64,000 bases of DNA from Methylocystis sp. MJC1 (lineage in GTDB: Bacteria > Pseudomonadota > Alphaproteobacteria > Rhizobiales > Beijerinckiaceae). The stretch is taken from the NCBI RefSeq assembly GCF_026427715.1, contig NZ_CP107558.1, positions 1,153,001 through 1,217,000 on the forward strand, written 5' to 3'. Both the position numbers and the translations under genes were made by a program. Positions 25,906 through 33,722 of this stretch are shown piece after piece (positions within the stretch are counted from its first letter, which is position 1; each line of letters begins with the position of its first letter). The notes under the pieces were generated by a model, which was not told the DNA's origin, searched no databases, and was given only the letters and a program-made list of their open reading frames with translations.

Positions 25906-26676
25906 TTAGTCGTTGCGTTGCCCGAAGAGGTAAAGCAGCGACTGGAACATGTTGATGAAGTCGAGGTAGAGCGACAGCGCGCCAAAGACGCTCTTCTTCT
26001 GCGCGACTTCGTAACCGTCGCCTTCGTAGTACATGTCCTTGATGTTCTGCGTGTCCCAGGCGGTGAGGCCCGAGAAGATCAGCACGGACAGGATCGACAG
26101 CGCGAACTGAAGGCCGCTCGACTGCAGGAACAGGTTGACGAGGCCGGCGATGACGAGACCCCAAACGCCCATGACCAGGAAAGAGCCGAAGGCCGAGAGG
26201 TCGCGCTTCGTCATATAGCCGTAGATGCTGAGACCGCCGAAGGCCGCCGCCGTGATGAAGAAGACGCGGGCCACCGATACGCCGGTGTAGACCAGCAGGA
26301 TCGACGACATGGACAGGCCCATCACCGCCGAGAAGGCGAGGAACAGGTTACGCGCCGTAGCCCCCGACATGGCCTGGGCGCGCGCGCCGATAAAGAAGAC
26401 GAAGGCGAGCGGCGAGAGCATCACCACCCAGCGAAGCGGCGAGAGATAGAGCGCCTGCCCGAAGGGCGACAAGGCCACCAGCTTGCCCCCGGCAAACTGC
26501 GGATTGGCAAGCATGAAGGTGCCGAGCGCCACAAGGCCCGTCACGGCCAAGCCGAGCGTCATATAATTGTAGACGCCAAGCATATAGGCGCGCAGGCCCG
26601 CGTCGATCTCGGCCGTGGTCGACCGGGCGACCCCGCGGCCGTAGCCGAAGTTCGAGTTACGGTCGTAATAAGACAT
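25906..26676 (-). CDS. Bax inhibitor-1/YccA family membrane protein
   Basis: This 256-residue inner-membrane protein is of the BI-1 (TMBIM) family with seven membrane helices between residues 40 and 250. The polar N-terminus MSYYDRNSNFGYGRG and the segment AGLRAYMLGVYNYMTLGLAV are typical of alphaproteobacterial members. The C-terminal helix pair contains TAWDTQNIKDMYYEGDGYE and LSLYLDFINMFQSLLYLFG, the region holding the acidic residues of the calcium-leak pore in characterised homologues. It may act in membrane protein quality control with FtsH or as an ion leak channel; nothing local tells which. Confidence 0.92.
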   Translation of the reverse strand: MSYYDRNSNFGYGRGVARSTTAEIDAGLRAYMLGVYNYMTLGLAVTGLVALGTFMLANPQFAGGKLVALSPFGQALYLSPLRWVVMLSPLAFVFFIGARAQAMSGATARNLFLAFSAVMGLSMSSILLVYTGVSVARVFFITAAAFGGLSIYGYMTKRDLSAFGSFLVMGVWGLVIAGLVNLFLQSSGLQFALSILSVLIFSGLTAWDTQNIKDMYYEGDGYEVAQKKSVFGALSLYLDFINMFQSLLYLFGQRND

Positions 26677-27267
26677 AGCGATCCTCTCGATCTCCCAAGG
26701 CGGGCGCGGACGGATTTCCGACCATCGCTCGTAGCCTCAACCATTATGGCTCACTGCAATATGGCTTGGCCCGATTTGGGTGGCAAGGCGCGCCTGGATG
26801 AACTCTTGTTAAGGTGGTGCGAGGATTAATGGAAAGTAGAGAACGAGCTGGCGTCGCGCCCCTCGTCAGGGGACGCCCCGGATCCGTCATTGCGAGCGGA
26901 GCGAAGCAATCCAGGGCAGCGATCGCGGCGCTGGATTGCTTCGTCCTTTGCTCCTCGCAGTGATGGTTGTGCCGCCAGTTCTGGCGTTTTTTGTGCGGGC
27001 GCGAAGGCAGCAAGCCCCGTGCCAGGAACCCGCGACTTTCCTCGCAAGCCCGCGCGTCCTGGCGGTTTCAGCACGAAAAACGCGCGGTCGGCCATGGTGC
27101 GAAGCCGCATAGATGACCGATTGTCGCACCCTTGCCGTTCAACCGGATTACGCTAACATCGAGGTAAGGGCGTCGCCCGGCTTCCCGCCGGGGCGGCGGG
27201 GATTGCGCGGCGCAATGCAGATATCCCGAGGCGCGTGTCCTTGCCGCATGAAGATCAGGAGGAGTAG
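26677..27267. other. Intergenic region with a family A repeat
   Basis: 591 bases separate the BI-1 gene from the divergent exported-protein gene. It holds one palindromic repeat (26884-26966). The overlapping frames on both strands have no protein-like features. A GC-rich hairpin-prone stretch lies at 27170-27215, just before the AGGAGGAG box of the next gene. Confidence 0.5.
26884..26966. repeat. Palindromic intergenic repeat, family A, copy 2
   Basis: Same inverted-repeat element as at 17093-17175: outer arm CCGTCATTGCGAG, inner arms GAAGCAATCCAG and CTGGATTGCTTCG, right outer arm CTCGCAGTGATGG with two changes. It sits between divergent genes. Confidence 0.85.
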
Positions 27268-28056
27268 ATGAGTGACGACGCTTCGACCTCGTTGCACTGC
27301 TACATGAAGCCGCTCAGACTTCTGGCGGCTGTCGGCGCTTTGGCTTTCCTGGGGCTCCCCGCTGCGCCGGCCGAGGCGCATGGGCGCCTTGGCGCCGCCG
27401 AAGGCCGCTGCCGGCTGTTCATCGGCCCCGACATCATGAACTTCACCGGCTACTTGCCGGAGGCCTCGAAAAACGAGTTTTGCGAGGACATCCCCGCGAC
27501 TGGCCCGATGATCATGGTGCTCGACGCGGAGCAGCAAGAGCTCCGCGACATGAAGATTGAATTACGCATCGTCAAGGATGTGGGCGGTGCGGAGAAGGAG
27601 AGCGAGAATCTCGACGCCGTGACCGTCGCCTACCAGCCGCCCAAGGTCTATCCGACCGGCACGGTGAACTTCGAGCACACGTTCAAGGAGGGCGGCTATT
27701 TCGTCGGCATCGTCACTGTGACCGGCGACCATGGCGAGCAATGGATGTCGCGCTTTCCTTTCTCGGTGGATCGCAGCTTCATGCGGGATCTGCCCGTCTA
27801 TCTGACGCTTGGCCTTGGCGTCGTCGCGGCTTTCCTCATCTATCTCGTGCATCGCGGCCGCAAGCCGCCGCCGCAGATCTTGACGGCCGCTGCGGCTTTC
27901 AAGACGCCGCCGCTACCGGCGATGGACGGCCCCGAGCCCGAACTCGAAACTGACCCATCCCCGGAGGCTTCCGGCGAGGAGGCGACGGCGGAAACCAACG
28001 GGAAAAAAGCCGAGGACGGCGACGACCCCGATAAATACAGAACCGCCGCCGAATAA
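27268..28056 (+). CDS. Exported, C-terminally membrane-anchored protein, unknown function
   Basis: This 262-residue protein has a signal peptide at about residues 13-37 (MKPLRLLAAVGAL, ending AEA-HG). Its periplasmic domain of about 130 residues is followed by one membrane helix (LPVYLTLGLGVVAAFLIYL, about 173-191) and an acidic, Pro-rich cytoplasmic tail. The domain contains RCRLFIGPDIMNFTGYLP and NEFCEDIPATGPMIMVLD, with two conserved-looking cysteines (48 and 72) and several Met and His residues. The beta-rich pattern HTFKEGGYFVGIVTV suggests an Ig- or cupredoxin-like fold. An ideal AGGAGGAG box precedes ATG 27268. I do not recognise the family; a copper-related or assembly role is a guess only. 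Confidence 0.75.
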   Translation: MSDDASTSLHCYMKPLRLLAAVGALAFLGLPAAPAEAHGRLGAAEGRCRLFIGPDIMNFTGYLPEASKNEFCEDIPATGPMIMVLDAEQQELRDMKIELRIVKDVGGAEKESENLDAVTVAYQPPKVYPTGTVNFEHTFKEGGYFVGIVTVTGDHGEQWMSRFPFSVDRSFMRDLPVYLTLGLGVVAAFLIYLVHRGRKPPPQILTAAAAFKTPPLPAMDGPEPELETDPSPEASGEEATAETNGKKAEDGDDPDKYRTAAE

Positions 28057-28073
28057 GGCCGCAAGCAATTGAG

Positions 28074-28098
28074 AAGTCCGCCGTTAGACGGCGGGCTT
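28074..28098. terminator. Terminator-like hairpin between convergent genes
   Basis: AAGTCCGCCG pairs with CGGCGGGCTT (ten positions, one G-T wobble) around a 5-base loop. It lies between the exported protein gene and the convergent transglycosylase gene; the T-run is short. Confidence 0.6.
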
Positions 28099-28105
28099 TC
28101 CACGC

Positions 28106-28918
28106 CTATTCGTCGCCGCCGTCGATCTGCCGGCCCATGATGGCGATGGCTCTTTCATAGACTGAGGCGGCGTTCCAGGCCTGAATCGCCGCGAAGTTCG
28201 GCTCTCCCGGCTGATAGCCCGCTCCTGCGCGCCAGCCATGCGCATGCAGAAAATTCGCCGTGGACGTCAGCGCCGCCGAAGCGTTGTCGAGATTGCCGAC
28301 GCCATATTGCAGGATATTCTTGGGCAAGAACTGCGTCTGGCCGATCTCGCCATGCATGGAGCCGCGGGCGCTGGGGGACAATCTTCCATTGTCGATCAGC
28401 TCCAGGGCGGCGTAGAGCTGGTCGGTGAAATATTCCGACCGGCGGCAGTCATAGGCGAGCGTCGCCACGGCGGAGAGCGCATGCTGATTGCCATGCACGG
28501 CGCCGAAACCCGTCTCCATGCCCCAAATCGCCAAAAGTGGCCCCGGCGGCACGCCATAGCGGCTCTGGATCGAGGAGAAGAGGGCGGCCTGCGAACGCTT
28601 GAGCTGCCGTCCGCGCGCGACGATGGCCGAGGCCCCGCGCTTCGTCATGAAGGCTTCAAGCGATAGATGAAAGCTCTTCTGGCCCCGATCGGCGCCGATC
28701 GTCGCGGAATTGTAGTGGGTGTCCATGAGGGCGTCGACGCCCGAGGCGCCGACGCGTCCGCGCGCTTCCTCGGCGAACGCCTGTTTCCACGACTCGAAGC
28801 CGCCCGCGCCATTGCCGCATCTCGCCGCCTGAGCCGGCGCGGCTGCGGCGAGCGCGCCAAATACAAGCGCCGCCGCCAAAAGCTTTGCGGCGGCGCGGCT
28901 TGTCGGTAAATTCTTCAT
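28106..28918 (-). CDS. Lytic murein transglycosylase (MltB-type)
   Basis: This is a secreted peptidoglycan-cleaving enzyme of 270 residues. A signal peptide at 1-32 ends PAQA-AR. The MltB/SLT_2 fold is recognised from FESWKQAFAEEARGRVGAS at the mature start, the catalytic Glu in LLAIWGMETGFG near residue 135, and HGEIGQTQFLPKNILQYGVG near 215. It cleaves glycan strands to 1,6-anhydromuramic acid ends in the periplasm. ATG 28918 has AGGAGGAGG upstream; the longer frame has no such site. No lipobox is present, so it is likely soluble and not a lipoprotein. It is divergent from yifB. Confidence 0.9.
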   Translation of the reverse strand: MKNLPTSRAAAKLLAAALVFGALAAAAPAQAARCGNGAGGFESWKQAFAEEARGRVGASGVDALMDTHYNSATIGADRGQKSFHLSLEAFMTKRGASAIVARGRQLKRSQAALFSSIQSRYGVPPGPLLAIWGMETGFGAVHGNQHALSAVATLAYDCRRSEYFTDQLYAALELIDNGRLSPSARGSMHGEIGQTQFLPKNILQYGVGNLDNASAALTSTANFLHAHGWRAGAGYQPGEPNFAAIQAWNAASVYERAIAIMGRQIDGGDE

Positions 28919-29083
28919 CGGCCTCCTCCTCGGGCTCTCCGAAAACGTCAGGAGCCTAATCAATTTTGACAATGCGGCAAGCTTACGAGCATGCGCTCGA
29001 ATGTTCGTATATTGTTCTTGCACGATCAAGCCCCGATCGTTAATTTGGCTCCGTTTCAGGCAGGTTTTTTAGGAGCCTTGCTC

Positions 29084-30622
29084 ATGGCGGTCAGGTTAGC
29101 GACGGTCGCTTTTGAAGGCGTCGAGGCGCGCCCGGTCGATGTCCAGGTGCAGATTGCCCCCGGCTCTGTGGTGTTCAATGTCGTCGGCCTTGGCGACAAG
29201 GCCGTGGCCGAATCGCGCGAGCGGGTGCGGGCGGCGCTCATCGCCTCCGGCCTCGCTCTGCCCGCCAAGCGCATAACCGTGAATCTTGCTCCCGCCGACA
29301 TGCCCAAGGAAGGCAGTCATTATGATCTGCCCATTGCGCTCGGGGTCATGGCGGCCATCGGCGCCATCCCGCCCGATGCGCTGGAAGGCTTTGTCGTCCT
29401 TGGCGAGCTTGCGCTCGACGGGACGCTCACCCCCGTCGCCGGCGTGCTCCCTGCGGCGGTGGCGGCCAATGCGCGCGGGCAGGGGCTGATTTGCCCCAAG
29501 GAATGCGGGCCGGAAGCGGCCTGGGCCTCGGCAGAGATGGAGGTGCTCGCGCCACGCTCGCTCATTCAACTCGTCAACCACGTCAAAGGAACGCAGGCGT
29601 TGGCCCGGCCCGAGCCGGCAGTGCGCGCGCTCGCCAATGATCTTCCCGACCTCGCCGACATCAAAGGGCAGGAGAGCGCGAAGCGAGCGTTGGAGATCGC
29701 GGCGGCGGGGGGGCACAATCTACTCATGAGCGGTCCGCCGGGCGCCGGCAAATCGATGCTGGCCGCAAGGCTCCCGTCGATTCTTCCCCCTCTCACGCCT
29801 CGAGAGCTGCTCGAAGTCTCGATGATCCATTCCATAGCGGGCCAGATCGCCGGGGGGGAGCTCACCGATCGGCGGCCGTTCCGGGCCCCTCATCATTCCG
29901 CCTCCATGGCCGCTCTGGTCGGCGGCGGGACCCACGCCAGGCCTGGCGAAATCTCGCTCGCCCACAATGGCGTGCTCTTCCTCGACGAACTGCCGGAGTT
30001 TCAGCCGCAGGTTCTCGACAGTCTGCGCCAGCCGCTCGAAACCGGCGAGGTCGCAGTGTCCCGCGCCAATCACCGCGCGGTCTATCCCGCGCGGTTCCAG
30101 CTCGTCGCGGCGATGAACCCTTGCCGTTGCGGCCATGCCCTCGAACCCGGCTTCGCCTGTCGCCGGCAGCCTAATGAACGCTGCGTCGCGCAATATCAGG
30201 CGCGGTTGTCGGGGCCGCTGCTCGATCGCTTCGATGTTCAAATCGAGGTGCCCGCCGTCACCGCTGCGGATCTTGTCCTGCCGCCGCCGGCGGAGGGGTC
30301 CCGCGAGGTTGCGGCGCGCGTCGCACGCGCCCGCGCATTGCAGCGGGAGCGTTACGAGGCGCTGGGCCTCCCGGGCGTCCTCGCCAACGCCGCCGCGCCA
30401 GCTTCGGTCATCGAGCGGGTAGCGCAGCTCGACGGCCCGGGGACGGCGCTCATTCGGGAAGCGTCCGATCGTTTTGCCCTGACAGCGCGCGGCTTCCACC
30501 GGGTTTTGAAACTCGCCCGCACCATTGCGGATCTCGATAGCGCCGAACGGATAGCGCGCGCGCATCTTGCCGAGGCGCTTTCCTATCGGGCTGGCCTCAC
30601 TGCGGGGCGGGTTGCGGCATGA
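29084..30622 (+). CDS. comM: YifB/ComM family Mg-chelatase-like AAA+ ATPase
   Basis: This 512-residue protein has the standard YifB/ComM layout: an N-terminal Lon-protease-like domain (1-165), a central AAA+ ATPase domain (about 195-400) and a C-terminal Mg-chelatase domain. Walker A is GPPGAGKSML near 220, Walker B is GVLFLDELPEF near 297. A cysteine-rich insert, NPCRCGHALEPGFACRR, is near 346. ComM homologues are hexameric helicases promoting branch migration in natural transformation. AGGAG at 29071 supports ATG 29084. The stop overlaps the histidine kinase start by 4 bases. Confidence 0.93.
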   Translation: MAVRLATVAFEGVEARPVDVQVQIAPGSVVFNVVGLGDKAVAESRERVRAALIASGLALPAKRITVNLAPADMPKEGSHYDLPIALGVMAAIGAIPPDALEGFVVLGELALDGTLTPVAGVLPAAVAANARGQGLICPKECGPEAAWASAEMEVLAPRSLIQLVNHVKGTQALARPEPAVRALANDLPDLADIKGQESAKRALEIAAAGGHNLLMSGPPGAGKSMLAARLPSILPPLTPRELLEVSMIHSIAGQIAGGELTDRRPFRAPHHSASMAALVGGGTHARPGEISLAHNGVLFLDELPEFQPQVLDSLRQPLETGEVAVSRANHRAVYPARFQLVAAMNPCRCGHALEPGFACRRQPNERCVAQYQARLSGPLLDRFDVQIEVPAVTAADLVLPPPAEGSREVAARVARARALQRERYEALGLPGVLANAAAPASVIERVAQLDGPGTALIREASDRFALTARGFHRVLKLARTIADLDSAERIARAHLAEALSYRAGLTAGRVAA

Positions 30623-32328
30623 GCGCTACAGAGCTTGCAGTCTTGGTTGCGATCCTACTGCTTGCGGCGGCGATTTTCTTTGCTGTGCGAAGGGAAAAGC
30701 GCAGTGAGATCGAGGCCGAGCTCGAAAGGCTGCGCGACGAAATCTCGGAGCTGCGCGCCGCTGCGGCTGCGCGCGAAAAGGCTGAGGCCGCGAGTCTCGC
30801 CAAATCCCGCTTTCTCGCCACCGTCAGCCATGAAATTCGCACGCCTCTCAATGGGGTGATGGGCCTCGCGCAGCTTCTCGCGATGACGCGGCTTAACGCC
30901 GAGCAGGCGACCTACGTCGAGGCGATCGGCGATTCGAGCCGCGCGCTTGCTCAGATCATCGAGGACATTCTCGATTTCTCCAAGATCGAGGCAGGCAAAT
31001 TCGACTTGCGCCATGAGACGTTCGCCCTGGCCCCCCTCATCGAAGGCGTCGTCGAATTGCTGGCGCCCCGCGCTTTCGCCAAGGGGCTTGAAATCGCAAG
31101 CCTTGTCGGCAAGGACGCGCCGCGCGTGATCGAGGGCGATCCGTCGCGGCTGCGGCAGGTCTTGGTCAATCTTGTCGGGAACGCGATCAACTTTGCCGAA
31201 CGTGGGGGCGTCGGCGTGCGGGTCGCGCGTGACGGCGATTTATTGTGGTTCGAGGTGCGCGACACGGGGCCTGGCGTCCCGGAGGCGGCGCGCGAGGCGA
31301 TATTCGAGGAGTTCGAGCAGGGCGACGCGTCGGCGACGCGGCGCCAGGGCGGCACGGGATTGGGGCTCGCCATCTCACGCCGCCTCATGAGCCTGATGGG
31401 GGGCGCGCTATCGCTCGCGCAGACATCGAGCGATGGATCGACCTTCGCCTTCACGCTGCCAATAAGTGTGGGCGCTCAGGAAGCGCCCCACAAGCCGCTT
31501 GCCGGTCTGCGGGTCCTGATCGTCGGCGATAGCCTTTTCGAAGCGCCTTTTCTTGCCGAGAACCTGAAATCGGCTGGCGGAGTCGCGGAGATCGCCGCAA
31601 ATTCCCAGGCAGGGTTGGCGCTCGTCTCGCAGACAAGGCCCATGTTCGATGCGATTATCGTCGATTGCGCGCTTGGGTCCGAAAGCGTCGCGCAGCTTGC
31701 GGCGCACGCGCGCGAAGCGGGGATCGGGCGACGCTTTCTCCTCTTCTCGCCCTTGGAGCGGCGCACTTTCGGCGAAGCGGCGCTAGGCGATTTCGACGGC
31801 TGGCTGGTCAAGCCCGTGCGCAGCGCCTCTCTTGTCGCGAGGCTCTCGAGGGAGCGCGCCGACGCGCCAAAGCCTCCCGCGGCGGAGCCCGTTCGCGCGC
31901 TCGAAGGCGTAAGAGCGCTCATCGCCGAGGACAATGACATCAACGCCCTGATCCTCACGCGGCACCTCTGGATGCTTGGAGCGGAGGCGATGCGCGCGCG
32001 TCATGGCGTCGAAGCGGTCGCGCTTGCGGCGGCAGCCATCGACGGCGGAGCGGCTGGCGCTTATGACGTCATCATCATGGACCTCTTCATGCCCGATCTC
32101 GACGGGCGCGAGGCGACGCGGCAAATTCGCGAGGCCGAAGCCCGCGCGCGGACGCCTCGCACGCCGATCCTGGCCTTGACGGCGAGCGCGCAGGAAGAAG
32201 ACGCCCGCGCGGCCCGCGCCGCCGGCGTCGACGCCTTTCTCACCAAACCGGTCGATTTCGCCGCGCTCGCCGCGACGATCGAAGAACTCCGGCTTGCGCC
32301 GCGCGATTTCGAGCGACGCTGGGGCTGA
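30619..32328 (+). CDS. Hybrid sensor histidine kinase with two receiver domains
   Basis: This 569-residue signalling protein starts with one membrane helix (5-23) and a coiled coil (25-62). A HisKA domain follows with the phospho-accepting His71 in SHEIRTPLNG, then an HATPase domain with LVNLVGNAIN and RQGGTGLGLAIS. Two receiver domains end the protein. The first (about 297-405) is divergent: the acidic pair is reduced to VGDS, though an Asp in VDCAL and a Lys in LVKP remain. The second (about 428-550) is canonical, with AEDND, Asp488 in MDLFMPD and LTKP. No periplasmic sensing domain exists, so it likely responds to an internal or membrane cue. It overlaps yifB by ATGA. Confidence 0.92.
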   Translation: MSATELAVLVAILLLAAAIFFAVRREKRSEIEAELERLRDEISELRAAAAAREKAEAASLAKSRFLATVSHEIRTPLNGVMGLAQLLAMTRLNAEQATYVEAIGDSSRALAQIIEDILDFSKIEAGKFDLRHETFALAPLIEGVVELLAPRAFAKGLEIASLVGKDAPRVIEGDPSRLRQVLVNLVGNAINFAERGGVGVRVARDGDLLWFEVRDTGPGVPEAAREAIFEEFEQGDASATRRQGGTGLGLAISRRLMSLMGGALSLAQTSSDGSTFAFTLPISVGAQEAPHKPLAGLRVLIVGDSLFEAPFLAENLKSAGGVAEIAANSQAGLALVSQTRPMFDAIIVDCALGSESVAQLAAHAREAGIGRRFLLFSPLERRTFGEAALGDFDGWLVKPVRSASLVARLSRERADAPKPPAAEPVRALEGVRALIAEDNDINALILTRHLWMLGAEAMRARHGVEAVALAAAAIDGGAAGAYDVIIMDLFMPDLDGREATRQIREAEARARTPRTPILALTASAQEEDARAARAAGVDAFLTKPVDFAALAATIEELRLAPRDFERRWG

Positions 32329-32371
32329 TCGACCGAGACGAACTTTCGAAGCGCTCTCGCGACCTGCCCCT

Positions 32372-33238
32372 TTACGGCATGGCTCCGAAACGACCAGCGC
32401 GATAATCTGAGATGGCTTGCTGGATCTCCGCCTGCGAGTTCATCACGAAAGAGCCCTCCTGCACGACGGGCTCGTCGATGGGCTCGCCGCTGAGCAGCAG
32501 AAGTTTCGCATCCGCTTGCGCGGAGAAGATGACGTCGCCGCCCTCGCGCTCGAAGATGATTGTCTCTCCCGCGCGCACATGCGCCTGGCCATCGACGACG
32601 ACCGGCCCATCGAGCGCGACGACGACAAGATTATGCCCCTCCGGCAAGGAAAAGGCCGAAGTCCCGCCTTCCTTGATGCGAACGTCCCAAACATTCATCG
32701 GCGTCGATGTGCGCGCCGGTCCCTTCGCGCCCTGCAGCTCGCCGGCGATGACGTATGCGACGCCGGCGCCGTTGCGCAGTTCGACGCGTGGGATATCGGC
32801 GGCGCGCAGGGGCTGATAATGCGGCGCCGTCATCTTCACGCCCGCCGGCAGATTGACCCACAGCTGAGCGACTTCGAGGCGGCCTCCTCTCTGGGTGAAG
32901 GCGTCGGAGTGATACTCTTCGTGCAAAACGCCCGCGCCTGCCGTCATCCATTGCACGTCGCCGGGCCCGATGAGGCCACCGGCGCCGGTCGAGTCGCGAT
33001 GCGCAACTTCGCCCTCATAGACGATCGTGACTGTTTCGAAGCCCCGATGCGGATGCGGCCCAACGCCCCGACGAACATCGGATGGCGCGAAATATTCTGG
33101 TTCGGCGTAATCCAACAACAGAAATGGACTCACCTGCGCCTCATGCCGATGATGCGAGAAAAGCGTGCGCACAGGAAAGCCGTCGCCGACCCAATGCACG
33201 GCCTCGGGCGCGGCAAAGACGCCGATAATCTTGCGCAT
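32372..33238 (-). CDS. Pirin family protein
   Basis: This 288-residue bicupin of the pirin family has its N-terminal cupin metal site visible as PHPHRGFETVTIVYEGEV near residues 62-80 and HEEYHSD near 105-111. The C-terminal cupin has lost most metal ligands, as usual. Some bacterial pirins show quercetin 2,3-dioxygenase activity, others modulate enzymes; which applies here is unknown. AAGGAGA lies just upstream of ATG 33238, ruling out the longer frame. It is divergent from the SMR exporter gene. Confidence 0.92.
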   Translation of the reverse strand: MRKIIGVFAAPEAVHWVGDGFPVRTLFSHHRHEAQVSPFLLLDYAEPEYFAPSDVRRGVGPHPHRGFETVTIVYEGEVAHRDSTGAGGLIGPGDVQWMTAGAGVLHEEYHSDAFTQRGGRLEVAQLWVNLPAGVKMTAPHYQPLRAADIPRVELRNGAGVAYVIAGELQGAKGPARTSTPMNVWDVRIKEGGTSAFSLPEGHNLVVVALDGPVVVDGQAHVRAGETIIFEREGGDVIFSAQADAKLLLLSGEPIDEPVVQEGSFVMNSQAEIQQAISDYRAGRFGAMP

Positions 33239-33401
33239 CACAAATCTCCTTGGCGCTTGGGCGGTAAATCCTTTTGACAATATGTTGGGACCAATCACGC
33301 CAATTCAAACGAAAAGGCTCGGCTCTCGGCGCCCGCTTGACGACGGCCGCTCGAGCGCCAACAAGCCATCGAGACGTTCTGCCGGAAGGGATTATCGAAA
33401 A

Positions 33402-33722
33402 ATGGCCTGGTTCATTCTCTTGGTCGGAAGCCTTTGCGAAGTGGGCTGGCTCGTCGGCATGAAATACGCCGACGGCTTCACGCGCCTGTGGCCCACGGTG
33501 ATCATGCTGTTTTTCATGATCGCGAGCGTTGGCTGTCTGGGCATCGCGATAAAGACGATACCCGCCGGAACAGCCTATGCCGTATGGACCGGCGGCAGCA
33601 TCGCGGCCGTAGCGGTCGTCGGCGTATTTCTCCTGGGCGAGCCCGCCACCCCGATGCGCCTGGCGTCCTTCGCCTTGATAGTCATCGGCATGGTCGGGCT
33701 CAGATTGAGCGGCGTGAGCTAA
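33402..33722 (+). CDS. Small multidrug resistance family exporter (SugE/Gdx-like)
   Basis: This is a four-helix inner-membrane exporter of 106 residues. The essential Glu of the SMR family is Glu13 in SLCEVGWLVGMKYADGF. The second half contains TIPAGTAYAVWTGGSIAAV and LLGEPATPMRLASFALIVIG, which places it with the SugE/Gdx subfamily and not EmrE. Gdx proteins exchange protons for guanidinium and related small cations. Its stop overlaps the stop of the convergent amidinotransferase gene by 4 bases, a suggestive pairing because that enzyme handles guanidino groups. I found no guanidine riboswitch upstream. Confidence 0.88.
   Translation: MAWFILLVGSLCEVGWLVGMKYADGFTRLWPTVIMLFFMIASVGCLGIAIKTIPAGTAYAVWTGGSIAAVAVVGVFLLGEPATPMRLASFALIVIGMVGLRLSGVS

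Noticed and set aside
27268-28056. PmoD/AmoD-like copper protein
   Set aside because: The general layout is similar, but I could not see the characteristic ligand motif and the neighbours are unrelated, so I left it unnamed.
33239-33401. Guanidine riboswitch (mini-ykkC type) before the SMR exporter
   Set aside because: The expected pair of ACGR-loop hairpins is not there; single ACGA and ACGT occurrences are not in proper stems.
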